Made by a program: the position numbers and the translations under genes. A model generated the notes under the pieces. It was not told the DNA's origin. It made no database searches and saw nothing but the letters and a program-made list of their open reading frames with translations. Below are positions 32,950-44,600 of a stretch of 64,000 nt of DNA, piece by piece (position 1 is the stretch's first letter; each line of letters begins with the position of its first letter). This DNA is from Bolinopsis microptera. Lineage: Eukaryota > Ctenophora > Tentaculata > Lobata > Bolinopsidae. The DNA lies in assembly GCF_026151205.1 (NCBI RefSeq), contig NC_087082.1:8626901-8690900 (forward strand), given 5' to 3'.

Positions 32950-35852
32950 AGACTACGCTTCTCAACCTAAATGTCGGACTGTTTAACACGAGGTCACTAT
33001 GTAATAAAACTGCACAAGTATTTGAGCAACTGTCTGACTCCAATATCAATGCCTGTTTCCTGACAGAAACTTGGCTACGTAAGGGAGATACGTCAAAAAT
33101 AGCGGAAATTAAAGACCTAGGCTATAATATTGTTCACCAATCTAGAGCTGGTAGAGGAGGTGGTGTCGCTATTGCCTTTAAGAAAGATCTTAGCTTCAAT
33201 AAACGCCCTACAAAGACCCATAAATCCTTTGAACATGTTGAGAGTGTGCTGAAGTCAAGTTCCAATGACCTTCTTCGTTTCTGCTGTGTCTATCGATCTT
33301 GTACGGCTAAAATGTCCAAAATGACAGACTTTTTACGGGAATTTGATGAATATCTTGACAGTCTAACTCACCTTCCAGGTAGACTGATCATTGCTGGAGA
33401 CTTCAATATCCATGTCGAAGACCTCACTGATCCTGATACGATAAATTTTATCCATCTCATATCAAACTATGGCCTCATCCAGCATATTTCCAGTTCAACA
33501 CACATTGGGGGTGGAATCTTAGACCTTGTTCTTACTAGAAGCAATGCGTGTGATATGTTGAACATAAAAGATATAGATGTAGCTAAAACAGTAACAACAT
33601 CAGATCACTACTTCGTAAATTTCTCTATTGCCTTTCCTCACCACAAAGGAAGCAACAAAGAAGATATGGTGGGCAGAAAGATATCAGATATAGACATAAA
33701 TCTTTTTAAGGAGGATCTGTTGCTATCTGACATAAATGACCCCAACAAGTTTATTGACTGCAACTCTGCCACGGAACTCTATAACAAAGAACTTCGCAGA
33801 ATTCTTGATAAACATGCTCCCCTTATCTGTTTTAGCATTAATCCTGATCAAAGCAAGTGGGTGGACACAAAATGTCAAACTGCCAGAAGGAAACGAAGAA
33901 AAGCTGAACGTGACAACAGGAGACTTAAAACTGCAGATTCAAAATTAGACTATAAAAAAGCTGTTAAGCATGCCGAGGCAGTTATAAACACCACTAGACA
34001 GCTATACTATGAAAATCGTCTGCAAAGCTGTGAGGACAATAAAAAAGATACCTACAAAATAGTCAATCAGCTGATGGATCGGGACATATCTAAAAACTTG
34101 AAGCCTAATAACAAACCTGCTGAAACTCTATGTGAGGAGATGAAAGAGTTTTTCAATGATAAAGTGGAAAAGATTTACTCTGCCATTAACAATGATACTG
34201 CAGCTGACATTCTTCTTGACCACTCTGAACCATTTCAAGGTGAAGCCTGGAGCCAATTTGAAACCATAAGCGACAATGATCTCAAAAAGATTCTTTCTGA
34301 CCTTAACAAAAAAGAATGTGAAGAGGACCCCATCCCTCTAAAACTTCTAATGCAGTGTTTTAATGAAGTTAAACCAATTGTGTCATTTATTATCAATGAC
34401 TCACTTGTCACTGGAAAATTTCCGTCAGTCCTAAAGAGTGCTCTTGTCAGACCAGCCATCAAAGATGATAAAGGAGATGTCAATAGCTTCAACAACTATA
34501 GACCGATTAGTAACTTACCTTTCCTCTCGAAACTCATTGAAAAGAGCGTCCAGAAACAGATGACCAAACATCTTGACTATCACAATCTTCATGCTGAGCA
34601 TCAAAGTGGTTATAGGTCAAATCATAGCTGCGAAACTGCGACCCTTACCATCTACAATGATCTTCTTTGTATCAGTGACATGAAAAGTAAGGTTATCCTC
34701 CTCCTTTTGGACCTCAGTGCTGCTTTTGATACTGTAAATCATCACTTGCTCCTAAAAAAACTAAAAAAGGACTTTGGTTTTGAAGGTACTGTTCTCGAAT
34801 GGTTTACATCATACCTTAATAACAGATCCTTCACAGTAACTATTGATAAATCAAGATCAAAGAGATGCTTCCTTAGAATTGGAGTCCCGCAAGGTTCAAT
34901 TCTAGGTCCAATTCTGTTTATACTTTACACAAAGGAGCTCAATCAGATCGCAAAGAGACATGGATTTAACATCCACATGTACGCAGATGACACTCAACTG
35001 TACATTGAGTTTAACCCACTATTTCGAGATCTCTCAACAATCGAAGAGAGAATAACAAATTGTTTTGAAGATATTAAGACCTGGATGACCCAAAATAAAC
35101 TCAAACTGAACCAAAACAAAACAGAAGCTCTTGTAGTACAGACCAAGAACAGTTACTCTTCATGTCCAGTCGATTCAATACAACTTGACAATGCAGCTGA
35201 CCCTGTGGATGCATCCCGCACAGTGAAAAGTTTAGGTGTCCTATTTGATCAATTCCTAACATTTGAAGACCAAATAAATTCAATTATCAGTTGCTGCAAC
35301 ATCCATCTGAGAAACCTTCGAGTTATAGGCTCAAAGCTTAACTATGATCTAAAAAGACAGCTCATTCACTGCTTGATCTTTTCAAAACTAGACTACTGCA
35401 ATGGACTCTTATACGGTTTACCTGATCTTCTAATAAAGAAACTCCAGAAGGTACAAAATTCCTGTGTTCGATTCTTGTTTGGTTGGAAAGCTATCAAAAA
35501 ATGGGACAGTGTCACTCCATTCCTGAAAAAAGCCCATTTTCTTCCGATACGACAACGAATAGAGTATAAGATTGCTCTAACCGTGTTCAAATGCGTTAAC
35601 AACATAGCGCCGGAGTATATCATCAAATGTATTGACATCAAAAGTCAACCTGTACGTGTACTAAGAACTGAAGAAGACTATTTCCTCCTAAATGTTCCTC
35701 CTATTTCAAACTATAGTAAAACCGAGAGAAGTTTCAGCTACTGCGGACCCTCTGTTTGGAATAAGCTTCCTTATCAATTGAGAACACTAACCGATATCGT
35801 CTTATTTAAAAAGAAACTAAAAACTCATCTCTTTGAAAACGTATTTGTATAA
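32946..35852 (+). CDS. LINE B ORF2: apurinic-like endonuclease and reverse transcriptase (968 aa)
   Basis: Enzyme for target-primed reverse transcription. The N-terminal endonuclease (residues about 1-230) has FNTRSLCNK, CFLTETWL (catalytic Glu), IIAGDFNIHVED and TTSDHYFV (Asp-His). RT (about 480-760) has YRPISNLPFLSKLIEKSV, LLLDLSAAFDTVNHHLLL, IGVPQGSILGPILFILYT and MYADDTQLY (catalytic YADD near residue 677). The C-terminal part has LDYCNGLLYGLPD and LPIRQRIEYK. The frame is complete and all catalytic residues I can check are present. No AUG opens the frame. The entry codon region is CAT GTG AAG, which suggests synthesis by frameshift from ORF1 or by reinitiation. Confidence 0.92.
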   Translation: MKTTLLNLNVGLFNTRSLCNKTAQVFEQLSDSNINACFLTETWLRKGDTSKIAEIKDLGYNIVHQSRAGRGGGVAIAFKKDLSFNKRPTKTHKSFEHVESVLKSSSNDLLRFCCVYRSCTAKMSKMTDFLREFDEYLDSLTHLPGRLIIAGDFNIHVEDLTDPDTINFIHLISNYGLIQHISSSTHIGGGILDLVLTRSNACDMLNIKDIDVAKTVTTSDHYFVNFSIAFPHHKGSNKEDMVGRKISDIDINLFKEDLLLSDINDPNKFIDCNSATELYNKELRRILDKHAPLICFSINPDQSKWVDTKCQTARRKRRKAERDNRRLKTADSKLDYKKAVKHAEAVINTTRQLYYENRLQSCEDNKKDTYKIVNQLMDRDISKNLKPNNKPAETLCEEMKEFFNDKVEKIYSAINNDTAADILLDHSEPFQGEAWSQFETISDNDLKKILSDLNKKECEEDPIPLKLLMQCFNEVKPIVSFIINDSLVTGKFPSVLKSALVRPAIKDDKGDVNSFNNYRPISNLPFLSKLIEKSVQKQMTKHLDYHNLHAEHQSGYRSNHSCETATLTIYNDLLCISDMKSKVILLLLDLSAAFDTVNHHLLLKKLKKDFGFEGTVLEWFTSYLNNRSFTVTIDKSRSKRCFLRIGVPQGSILGPILFILYTKELNQIAKRHGFNIHMYADDTQLYIEFNPLFRDLSTIEERITNCFEDIKTWMTQNKLKLNQNKTEALVVQTKNSYSSCPVDSIQLDNAADPVDASRTVKSLGVLFDQFLTFEDQINSIISCCNIHLRNLRVIGSKLNYDLKRQLIHCLIFSKLDYCNGLLYGLPDLLIKKLQKVQNSCVRFLFGWKAIKKWDSVTPFLKKAHFLPIRQRIEYKIALTVFKCVNNIAPEYIIKCIDIKSQPVRVLRTEEDYFLLNVPPISNYSKTERSFSYCGPSVWNKLPYQLRTLTDIVLFKKKLKTHLFENVFV

Positions 35853-36020
35853 GTATCATGTATTACCTTTTTCATAAAATCCATACTTCATAAAAATAAG
35901 TTCTTATGTACATGTTACTCATGAGTCGCTTTAGATGGTTTGAACTGAATCTTTGGGTTTTGAGTTCTTTATGGCTATAAAGCGATATATAAATTCCTAC
36001 TTATTATTATTATTATTATT

Positions 36021-36258
36021 GTATCTTAATATTTTTCAATCCTAGTTTTCCCTATTTGGTTCTACTGGAAAATGCATATACACATTATCGTTTATTTAGT
36101 GAATCAAGTCTAATCACCCTTATCTGGTTTAGAATATAAATGTGGGTTGCTTTTTCAGGTTTTATTGTATCCTGAACTGTTTTCGTGGCACACCTGTGCA
36201 TTTTAAGTTGTTGTGCCACTATAATATAAAAGTTTAAATTATTATTATTATTATTAAA
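36021..36258 (+). repeat. Probable 3' UTR remnant of LINE A
   Basis: About 240 bp between LINE B's tail and a second ATT-repeat run (36237-36256). It ends with the same kind of tail as LINE B but has different sequence, as expected for the displaced end of LINE A. Confidence 0.55.
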
Positions 36259-38650
36259 TATATCATTTTCAAATTGCTGCAGGAAAGGGCGTCAATTCAC
36301 TAAATACCAACTCAAAACAAGCTTTAATATTGTTGTTAACATGTAGTCCATGCCAACACACAAGCTTCAATAGACCTAACACTGTGAAAAGGAGACCTGT
36401 ATCTCCCAGGTCGGGCTGCAGTCTTGACTGCTTTGATACCAACAAGTCAAGGATTACCACACAAAAGCATACACAGATGCTTCAAGACTGATGTAAGAAC
36501 ATATCAGGTATCATTGCTCAATTAATTAAAAAATCTTAAAAACATCGTCAGCGAACTTAAAGCTTAAGTTTGATAGTATGGTATAAAGCATTAGCAAAAT
36601 AGAGACCACTTCAAGTCAATATATGGAGAAACATAATTAAATATTGAGCAAAAGCTAGTCAAACCTCGACTCGATGACCAGTTGCAGTAACTCAAAGAAA
36701 TGTTAATGGTACACAAAGTAAAGTAAATGTTGAGTCTAGAATAGCTGTATTCAACGATTCGACCATATTTACGGCAAGCGGAAGGCATTAAAATGTTACA
36801 CACAATAGATATAAAGAATATGTAAACACAAATCGGAAATTTTTAAAATTTGCTACAGCGCTCGATTCAAAAACTAGAATTTGTGGAATTAGTGCGCGGC
36901 ACAATTAAAAAGTTGGTTTATTTAATCCAAAAATTGTATCCGTGTTTTGATTCTTTCATTTTTGTGAAATAAAATTTAACAAATCTAAATTAATTTTTTA
37001 TAAAATTGTTTATGTCAACACTAGCAAAAATAAAATCAAAAATGAAAAATAGAAAATTTTTTAAAATCTAAAAATTGTACATTGTTATTTTAATACTGTT
37101 TTATGCTCAGTTATAAATTATGAATATTTTTAAAAACATCGCATTGCAATATATTATGAAATAAAACAATATAATTCAATAGAACGTTTATCTGATTCGG
37201 CGATCCCTTGTATCACGTGGTGATCCCCACTGTCGCTTCGACGATACAGGGGGAGCCGCGCACTTCGTGCGCGGCGGGTCATACAACGTATGACAAGCAA
37301 TCCCTGTGCGCGCGGCGCTATTTTCAAGATTCTTGGAGAGAATTAAGCGAGCAATAAACTAATAAAACTAAAAGCTAAATAACTTCAGTACAACTTGCGA
37401 TGCAAATTATTATTTTTGCTTTGTTTCGTGTTGAAGAGATCGTACCAGCTAACTTTTAGTGCAGTGCGACAAGCATAAACAATTTGTCATGATTATTGAT
37501 TTATAATGTTTTCCATGTTATTCGCATTTATATTTAGTAAAAAAAAAACAATTTTATGATTATAAATTTTAATTGTAGTGTGCAATGCAGGTTGGTTTTA
37601 ACTGTCGGGGGCTCTTTTAGAAAAATCTCGAAGATCGACTGTAAAGTGATTTAGCACGCTCGATGCAGGTGCCACTCACGAAATAATTACTTTAGATTGT
37701 AAACAGAGCTATTGGCTATGCAATTGCTGCAAATGAATAATATCGCCAATTAATTACCAATATACAAACTTATCGTGATTTTATGTAAATGGAATGAAAT
37801 GAAAAAGTGGAACTTATTATAACATTTACTAACTACAAAAAATTATATGCCATGTTATATACGTAAATAGCTCAACTTTTTATATCACTGATTACTGGAT
37901 TTTGTTGTAAATGACTCTATATTATTTACATTCGTAAATTATTGTTACTAGCTGTCCTGCTGCGCTAATTAAGTTTCTGAAGTGAAAAAGTTATTTTTCG
38001 GAGATATATGCCCAGTCTAGTAGTGCATTGCACTACAAAATTCGTCTAGATAGAAAATGTTCGTCCTGTTTAGATTTCGCATAAGTCTGCTACAAGTTAT
38101 TCGATTTATTTGTTTGGCAGTAAATTATTCTTTCCTCAATGGTCGATATAGCATGTTGATAATGATATAAAGCTGCATATTATCAGCAAATGTTAAAACC
38201 ATGCTCTATGACTATAAGTTCAACCAATTTGTAGTACAACATTTAACGAATTGGATCTACCATAGAAGTATGGTCTGAACAAGTCAAGTACATCACCTGA
38301 GATGCCAAACATGTTTTTATTTTTAAGCTTTGACAATAAAATGTTATGATTAACAGTGTTGAAAGTAACGATATCATCATTCTGGTCATTTCGATATAAT
38401 TGGTCACCATACAGCAAGACAGACGTTAAATGGTTTTTCAGTCGTGGTATGTGCCAACATGCAAAGTTACACCACTGAGTATTGGTCTTTATAACTAGAG
38501 TTAAAACTTATAGTATCCAATTTATATTTAGCTTATCTTCAAAGCCTGAATGGCACATTTGTATCCTCAGAATGTAACATTTCTACCCTGTTATTTGATT
38601 ATACAGGAGCAGAATTTTAGTTAATGATCTTAATGTAATCATAGGATACC
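36259..38650. other. AT-rich intergenic region before ULK4
   Basis: No gene supported. Notable points are a GC-rich hairpin region near 37247-37290 (GCCGCGCACTTCGTGCGCGGC) in otherwise AT-rich DNA, and a LINE fragment at 38220-38417. The ULK4 promoter should lie near its right end. I could not place it. Confidence 0.4.
38220..38417 (-). pseudogene. LINE reverse transcriptase fragment
   Basis: 65 codons including VTFNTVNHNILLSKLKN and DLFRPYFYGRS, matching the FDTVNHxxLLxKL...WFxSYLxxR part of LINE RT. Too short and altered to be functional. Confidence 0.65.
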
Positions 38651-41600
38651 ATGAATGATTATATTCTTTACAATGAACTTGGCAGAGGAGCACATACAAC
38701 TGTGTATAAAGGCAGAAAGAAAGGACAAATTGACTTCGTTGCAATTTGCAGTTATGAGAAAGATCATCAGAAATATGTTCATAACAAGGTAAAAAATATT
38801 TACTACGAAGTTAAGTGCAATTATAATTTAGGGATCATTTTAATGTAAACACTTTATGGGTGATGTAAATTTTTGCTATTTGTATTTCAATCAACTTCGT
38901 CAACTGTGTAAACTGTTCAGGTATCAATATTGTCTCAGACAAAGCATCCCAATGTCATAGAGTTTTATGAATGGTATGAAACATGTAAGTATTTAACCCA
39001 TTCGTTTTTCTCTTTTACCTCCATAAAAAGTGTCTGAAAACATTTGAATGTTATTTGACAAGAATAGGACAGAATTTAATCATTATTCTTTGAAAATATA
39101 ATCTTGCTCACTGAAAATGTAAATAATACTCTTCCTACTAGCATCAAGGCAAGAAGTGATCTGTATCATATTATGTTTAATCTGCATTACACAGCCCATT
39201 TTATCTTGTGTGATTCATAATTGTAATCCTTCTAAAAGAATATTTAAAACTTTTTTCTCCGTTCAGCCTCACATTTCTGGGTGATAGAAGAACTGTGCAA
39301 TGGTTGCAGTTTAGCTACAGCAATGACACAAGACTGCCCAGTACCAGAGCCTATGATAAGAGCTTGTGCTCTCCAACTGTGCAAGGCTCTGTATCACATC
39401 CACTGTGCTGGCATCGTGGTCCGGAACCTTCATCCGCACAAAGTAAGTACAATATTTAGTATTATCTGACATATTTTCGCTTTGCTATTTACAGAAATTT
39501 CATTAAAACTTTCCATCAATTTAGTTATCATTGATAAGTTCACTTATTCATTTGCTCACATAACAATCGTGATCTTGTACATGCACCAGATTTTAAAGAG
39601 TCTAAGTTATTGATTCTGTAAATGCTACCTCATGATAGAGAATCACTAACACGTTATTCAAATATAATTTCTTAACCAATGACAACTACAGATTTATATA
39701 GACTCTAAAGGGAGTTTGAAAGTAGGAGGTCTGCTGATGGGATGTGACTTATCCCAACCAACAGACGAGAGTGTAACTCCTGCATTATCTCCATTGTACT
39801 GTTGCCCTGAGGCCCTTATCGAGAACACTTGGAGTTATGCCAGTGACCTTTGGTCTCTTGGTGCAATTCTCTACCACATGTTCACTGGTATGTTTTAATA
39901 GGCATTAAAACTATTATCCCTTCCAGCTGTTGTTCCCATTATTGGAAAATATTGTGCAATAATATTTTTCCTAATGAAGTGATTATGAGTTGTATTTGTT
40001 GTATAGGCAAAGAGCCATTTCCTGGGTCAACTCTGGAGGAGATTACAGAGGGTATAGAAGCTGAGCGGGAACGACGCAAGAGTGGGGACAAATTTATACC
40101 ACTCTCTACTGAGCCCGCCAAGTACATCACCCTGCCAGGTAAGCATATCCTCTGAGTTTATAGTACACATACCCAGCATTCATTGGAGACAGTTAGATAA
40201 GTCATTTAAAGCAAAATTTATCACTCTTGATCTTGGTAATATATATGTGTCTTCATCTGGACCGCAGTTCATGCTGTCCCCATAATATGTTTTTGTTGCA
40301 GGTACAGGTGTTGACGGTGCTCCCATATCAGACGAACTACATGACCTTCTCTCGGGACTTCTAGACCCAGATCCCAGTACTAGACTGGGTTGGAGACAAC
40401 TTGAACTTCACCCTTACTTCACCAAGAGACAAGACTTGGTTCACGCCAGCTTCTTTAGGGACAGTCTGCAGTCCGATGATATTACTGATAAGAACGGTTT
40501 GTAATGATAGTGACTGAAAACTACTTTGTTTGAATTAGTTTGATTTGGTTAGTGTGCGGCTACTCAAATTTAGTAACCTGATAAAAATTATTAAAGGTAT
40601 TTAAGCAATTTACATATCACTTGGGACTTAATTATACTTCAAAATTTCATAATCATATCGTAACACCAGATCGCACAGTTTCAGTCTCAGAGTCAAATGA
40701 TATCACAGACACTCTAAACAAAACTGTGACACTGACAACAGCAGTCGAACCAGCCGAGATTCCCACCCCTACTAAACAGGACACACCTCAACCTCACGAG
40801 GTTTCTATTTCGCTCTCAACCTTCCAGCAACCTGATCCTCATCATGGCAGAGTGTCTGGTGTTGGTAATCTGGCAGCCTCAAGAGGATCAGCGACAGAGA
40901 GGCAGGAGGTTGAGAAGAAGGAAGAGAGGGAGGAAGAGGAGGAGGATGATTTGACAGAACATTTGACTGAGTCTATGATACAGATTCCTCAGATTGAGAT
41001 GCCTCCTCCAAAACCACCTGTTCTGGTAAGAACTGTGTAAATTGATAATCTTAATTTTATTGCGAAAAGGACTCTGAGCAGCTGAAGCAGAGCTGCATAA
41101 TATATATAATAATAATATATTATTGTCATTGATTAAAACATAGTTGCGATGCAGTTGTATATCTAAGAGATGACTATCTAAGAGATGACTGCAGTAGTGC
41201 ACTACCTTACTAATATTCTGTTTAGCCTCGATCAGAATCAAGGAAAATGAACCCAGTAACACCGCCCTCCCAACTGAACCTGGAACCTGGTGTCACATTA
41301 GAGACGTTGATTAGAGAGTACCAGCAAACTCTTCTACCCCAACCTATAGTCGGTTTGTTTACTTTATGAGGGTTTTTCATCATCATTAAGGATTATAGTG
41401 CTTCATATTTCAAGTTCAATTTGTGAAAGTTTCACAAGAATGAAGCTTGTTGCAATCGAATGCAAAATAAAAGATTTAAACAGACATAATATAATATGAT
41501 ATTGTTTAGTGCTTTTAGTTTTACTGCCTCAATTTACTTATTTATGTTAAGACCAAGTGTGCTATTAATTCAAACAGTTACAAAACATTTCTCAGGCAAT

Positions 41601-44600
41601 CCCAAGGTATTCAAAGAAGCAGTAAGCATGAGATGTGACACTAGGACGTTGCCATGGCAACCACTTTCTCCTCGAGTTCTCAACGACTGTGAGGGGGCTG
41701 AAATCTCACACCATCTAGTGGAGATAGCTGACTTTCTCTGTGAGTCTAATCAGTCGACAGTATAATAGTCTCAGTCTACTGCCACCTTTTAGATTTAGTA
41801 GCAACAGCAGTGCGTTTAATACCATTGTGATTTATGTAGATCAGATTTATTGTACCTATGTTTCCATTTTATTTTTGAGCTAAGTGATTATGAAAAGTTG
41901 GATTTCAGATCCTTGCATTCGGAAGTCTAGTAAGTTATATTGTCTTCTAAGCAAAGTGTGTAACTTGATTTTACTGTGTGGCACTGATTTAATTGATTAA
42001 AACTTGAGCTTAACTAATGTTAACAGATTTACATACAGCAACTTCGACATTGACATTCTTTTCCGTTCATAGTTTTTAAAACCCTTATCATCATTCCTCG
42101 CCTTCTTCATAAACTTTCTTCACTAAAAAATTCCCAGTACTGTAACGTTATTTATTTAAGTATTTAATTGCAAATCGCATTCCCTGACATTTGCAGTTAT
42201 TGTATTCTTTGAAGTAGTGTCGTAATTTAATTTTACAGCATCATACAGAGACTAAAACTTTAAATAACTTACATCCACTAAGAGATTAACCCTAACCCTC
42301 CTCTCTCTTCAGCTAGAAAGAACAGCAACCCCCGTGAACTAGCTAGTTGTATAGGCTACATCTACAACTTGACTACTAATGAGAATTGTGTGTATCTGAT
42401 TGTTAACTCAGAGCTCCTTCTCACTCTCTCCTATCTGGTTAAGTCAGCTCCTGAAGAAGTGTAAGTTTATTATATTATTCCTTTATCTTTATTATTTATC
42501 TTTATCCAGTTACTATAAGGTATTGTAGGTAAGCAAATTTAGCTTTTCTTGTTCCTAGGCCAATCTCTTGAACACGAATTTGGGAAAGGAATTAAAGTCA
42601 CGTGGTAGCTGGAACGGTGATCACGTGGTAGTTGGAACGGTGATCACGTGGTAGTTGGAACGGTGACCACGTGGTAGTTGGAACGGTGACCACGTGGTAG
42701 TTGGAACGGTGATCACGTGGTAGTTGGAACGGTGACCACGTGGTAGTTGGAACGGTGACCACGTGGTAGTTAGAACGGTGATCACGTGGTAGTTGGAACA
42801 GTGATCTCGTGGTAGTTGGAACGGTGATCACGTGGTAGTTGGAACGGTGATCACGTGGTAGTTGGAACGGTGATCACGTGGTAGTTAGAACGGTGACCAC
42901 GTGGTAGTTAGAACGGTGATCACGTGGTAGTTGGAACGGTGATCACGTGGTAGTTGGAACGGTGACCACGTGGTAGTTGAAACGGTGATCACGTGGTAGT
43001 TGGAACGGTGACCACGTGGTAGTTGGAACGGTGATCACGTGGTAGTTGGAACAGTGATCACGTGGTAGTTGGAACGGTGATCACGTGGTAGTTGGAGCAG
43101 TGATCTCGGTGGGATTATAGTCACAGTTAAACAAAGGTGTAACTTTTAAATGAGTTCAGCATTAAAATTGAGAACGTTCTATTTTCAAATGAAATAAACA
43201 TTGATACGGTATACATAGTACATATCAGCAATCAGCATAATCAACACTAAGTATTGCTTTTTTTAAAATGATTTAAAACAATCTGCCTAGTTCAACTTCG
43301 GTGTCCTGAAATAATTGACACATTTGTCACACTCCTTACAGACGACCTAAAACTGCTCGACATAATCCTTAACTTTCCTAAAGTGAAATCCCTAAAATGT
43401 TTGTTTGTGGCCAGATATATAAAAGGATTGACCCAGCTCATAGAAAATAATGTGTACCATGCAAGTTCATCAAACAATCTACCTGGATACATACAGCAAT
43501 ACCCAACAACATAGGTTATAAATCTAGGGAGACCAGCAACTAGAAACATAGCCGTAGTTAGCATTACTATTAGGATATTCGTCTTGTTAACGGTTGTGTT
43601 GGACTTTTTTACGGCTACGACTACCAGAGCAAGATTCGCTGTGATCAGACTAACACAGGGTCCGAAGTTGAAGAGAGTGAGTACTATGTAGTTGATTATG
43701 ATAATCGTCTGAGGTATTTCCGTCTCTGAGTTGTTTGCAATGTTACATATGCCGGTGAGATGCTCAAAGTTTTTTGATTCCACGAAGAAGCCTTTGTATG
43801 TGCCATATATAGTCCATACTATAGGAATGAAGCTGAAGATGACCACAAAAAGTGTTACGGTGTTTCTCTGTTTTTGAGTGGAGTCCAACATACGGAATGG
43901 AAACAGACATTTCAACAACTTATTGATTGATAAAGCGTTAAGGAAGAATCCGTTAGCCAAAAGGAACACGAGATTGTAATGAGCTATGGCCACACAAAAC
44001 CCACTACCTAGTTTCCATTCCATACCATTCATGACAGTGATAGTGATGGGTATCACAACTAAAACACAGTTGGAGATATCAGCTACCGCTAGATTCTGAA
44101 CAATCCAAACTGACATCTTATCAAGCTTTATGGCACGGTGAGAGATGGTGGAGTAAAGCACGTAGATGTTGCCAGCCAGGCCAAGGACTATAACTAAGAA
44201 ACACCATGTTAAAAGAGCTGTCTCGTTTGTTGAGTAGGTGCTGGGTGGCTTCTGGGTTGAGATGATCTCAGAGATGAAGGGGGGAGTGTGGTTATCCATT
44301 TTCAGGGGATCTTTTACTTTCTAACCTATATGTTATGATAACACGATTAGGGTAACTTTATTGAATTATTTACAGATCATACAGATTGAGAGATTAGCTT
44401 AAAAATATTTCCAACGTATCAATATCAGCAATAAACTGTTGCATTTAAATAGTCGAGATCTACGGTTACGATATCTTTATGAGGATCAGTTTGAAGACTG
44501 GATAGGTTATATATTGCTGCCCTGTGTGGAATCCAGCCTAGATCACAGACATAGAGGCTATAGAAAACATTCAACAACAATATTCCGACGCATCAACAGA

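Larger units (their letters stand above)
31041..36020 (+). mobile_element. LINE B: apparently intact CR1/L2-type retrotransposon
   Basis: About 5.0 kb with two long uninterrupted ORFs (31057-32949 and 32946-35852), a short 3' UTR and an ATT-repeat tail ending about 36020. The 5' UTR is almost absent (at most about 16-37 bp), so it may be slightly 5'-truncated. It lies within LINE A's 3' UTR. I did not find a clear target-site duplication. Confidence 0.87.
28481..36258 (+). mobile_element. LINE A: 5'-truncated CR1/L2-type retrotransposon, interrupted twice
   Basis: Element sequence starts about 28481 (a TGA in frame just before) inside the region preceding RT. RT coding follows at 28484-29250 and 29997-31040. 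A 3'-UTR-like piece with an ATT-repeat tail (36021-36258) lies on the far side of LINE B. A palindromic TTAA element is inserted at 29250 and LINE B at about 31041. The order of events is therefore LINE A first, then the two insertions. Confidence 0.75.

Noticed and set aside
42598-42831. Minus-strand repeat ORF over the 23-bp array
   Set aside because: Stop-free minisatellite, not a gene.
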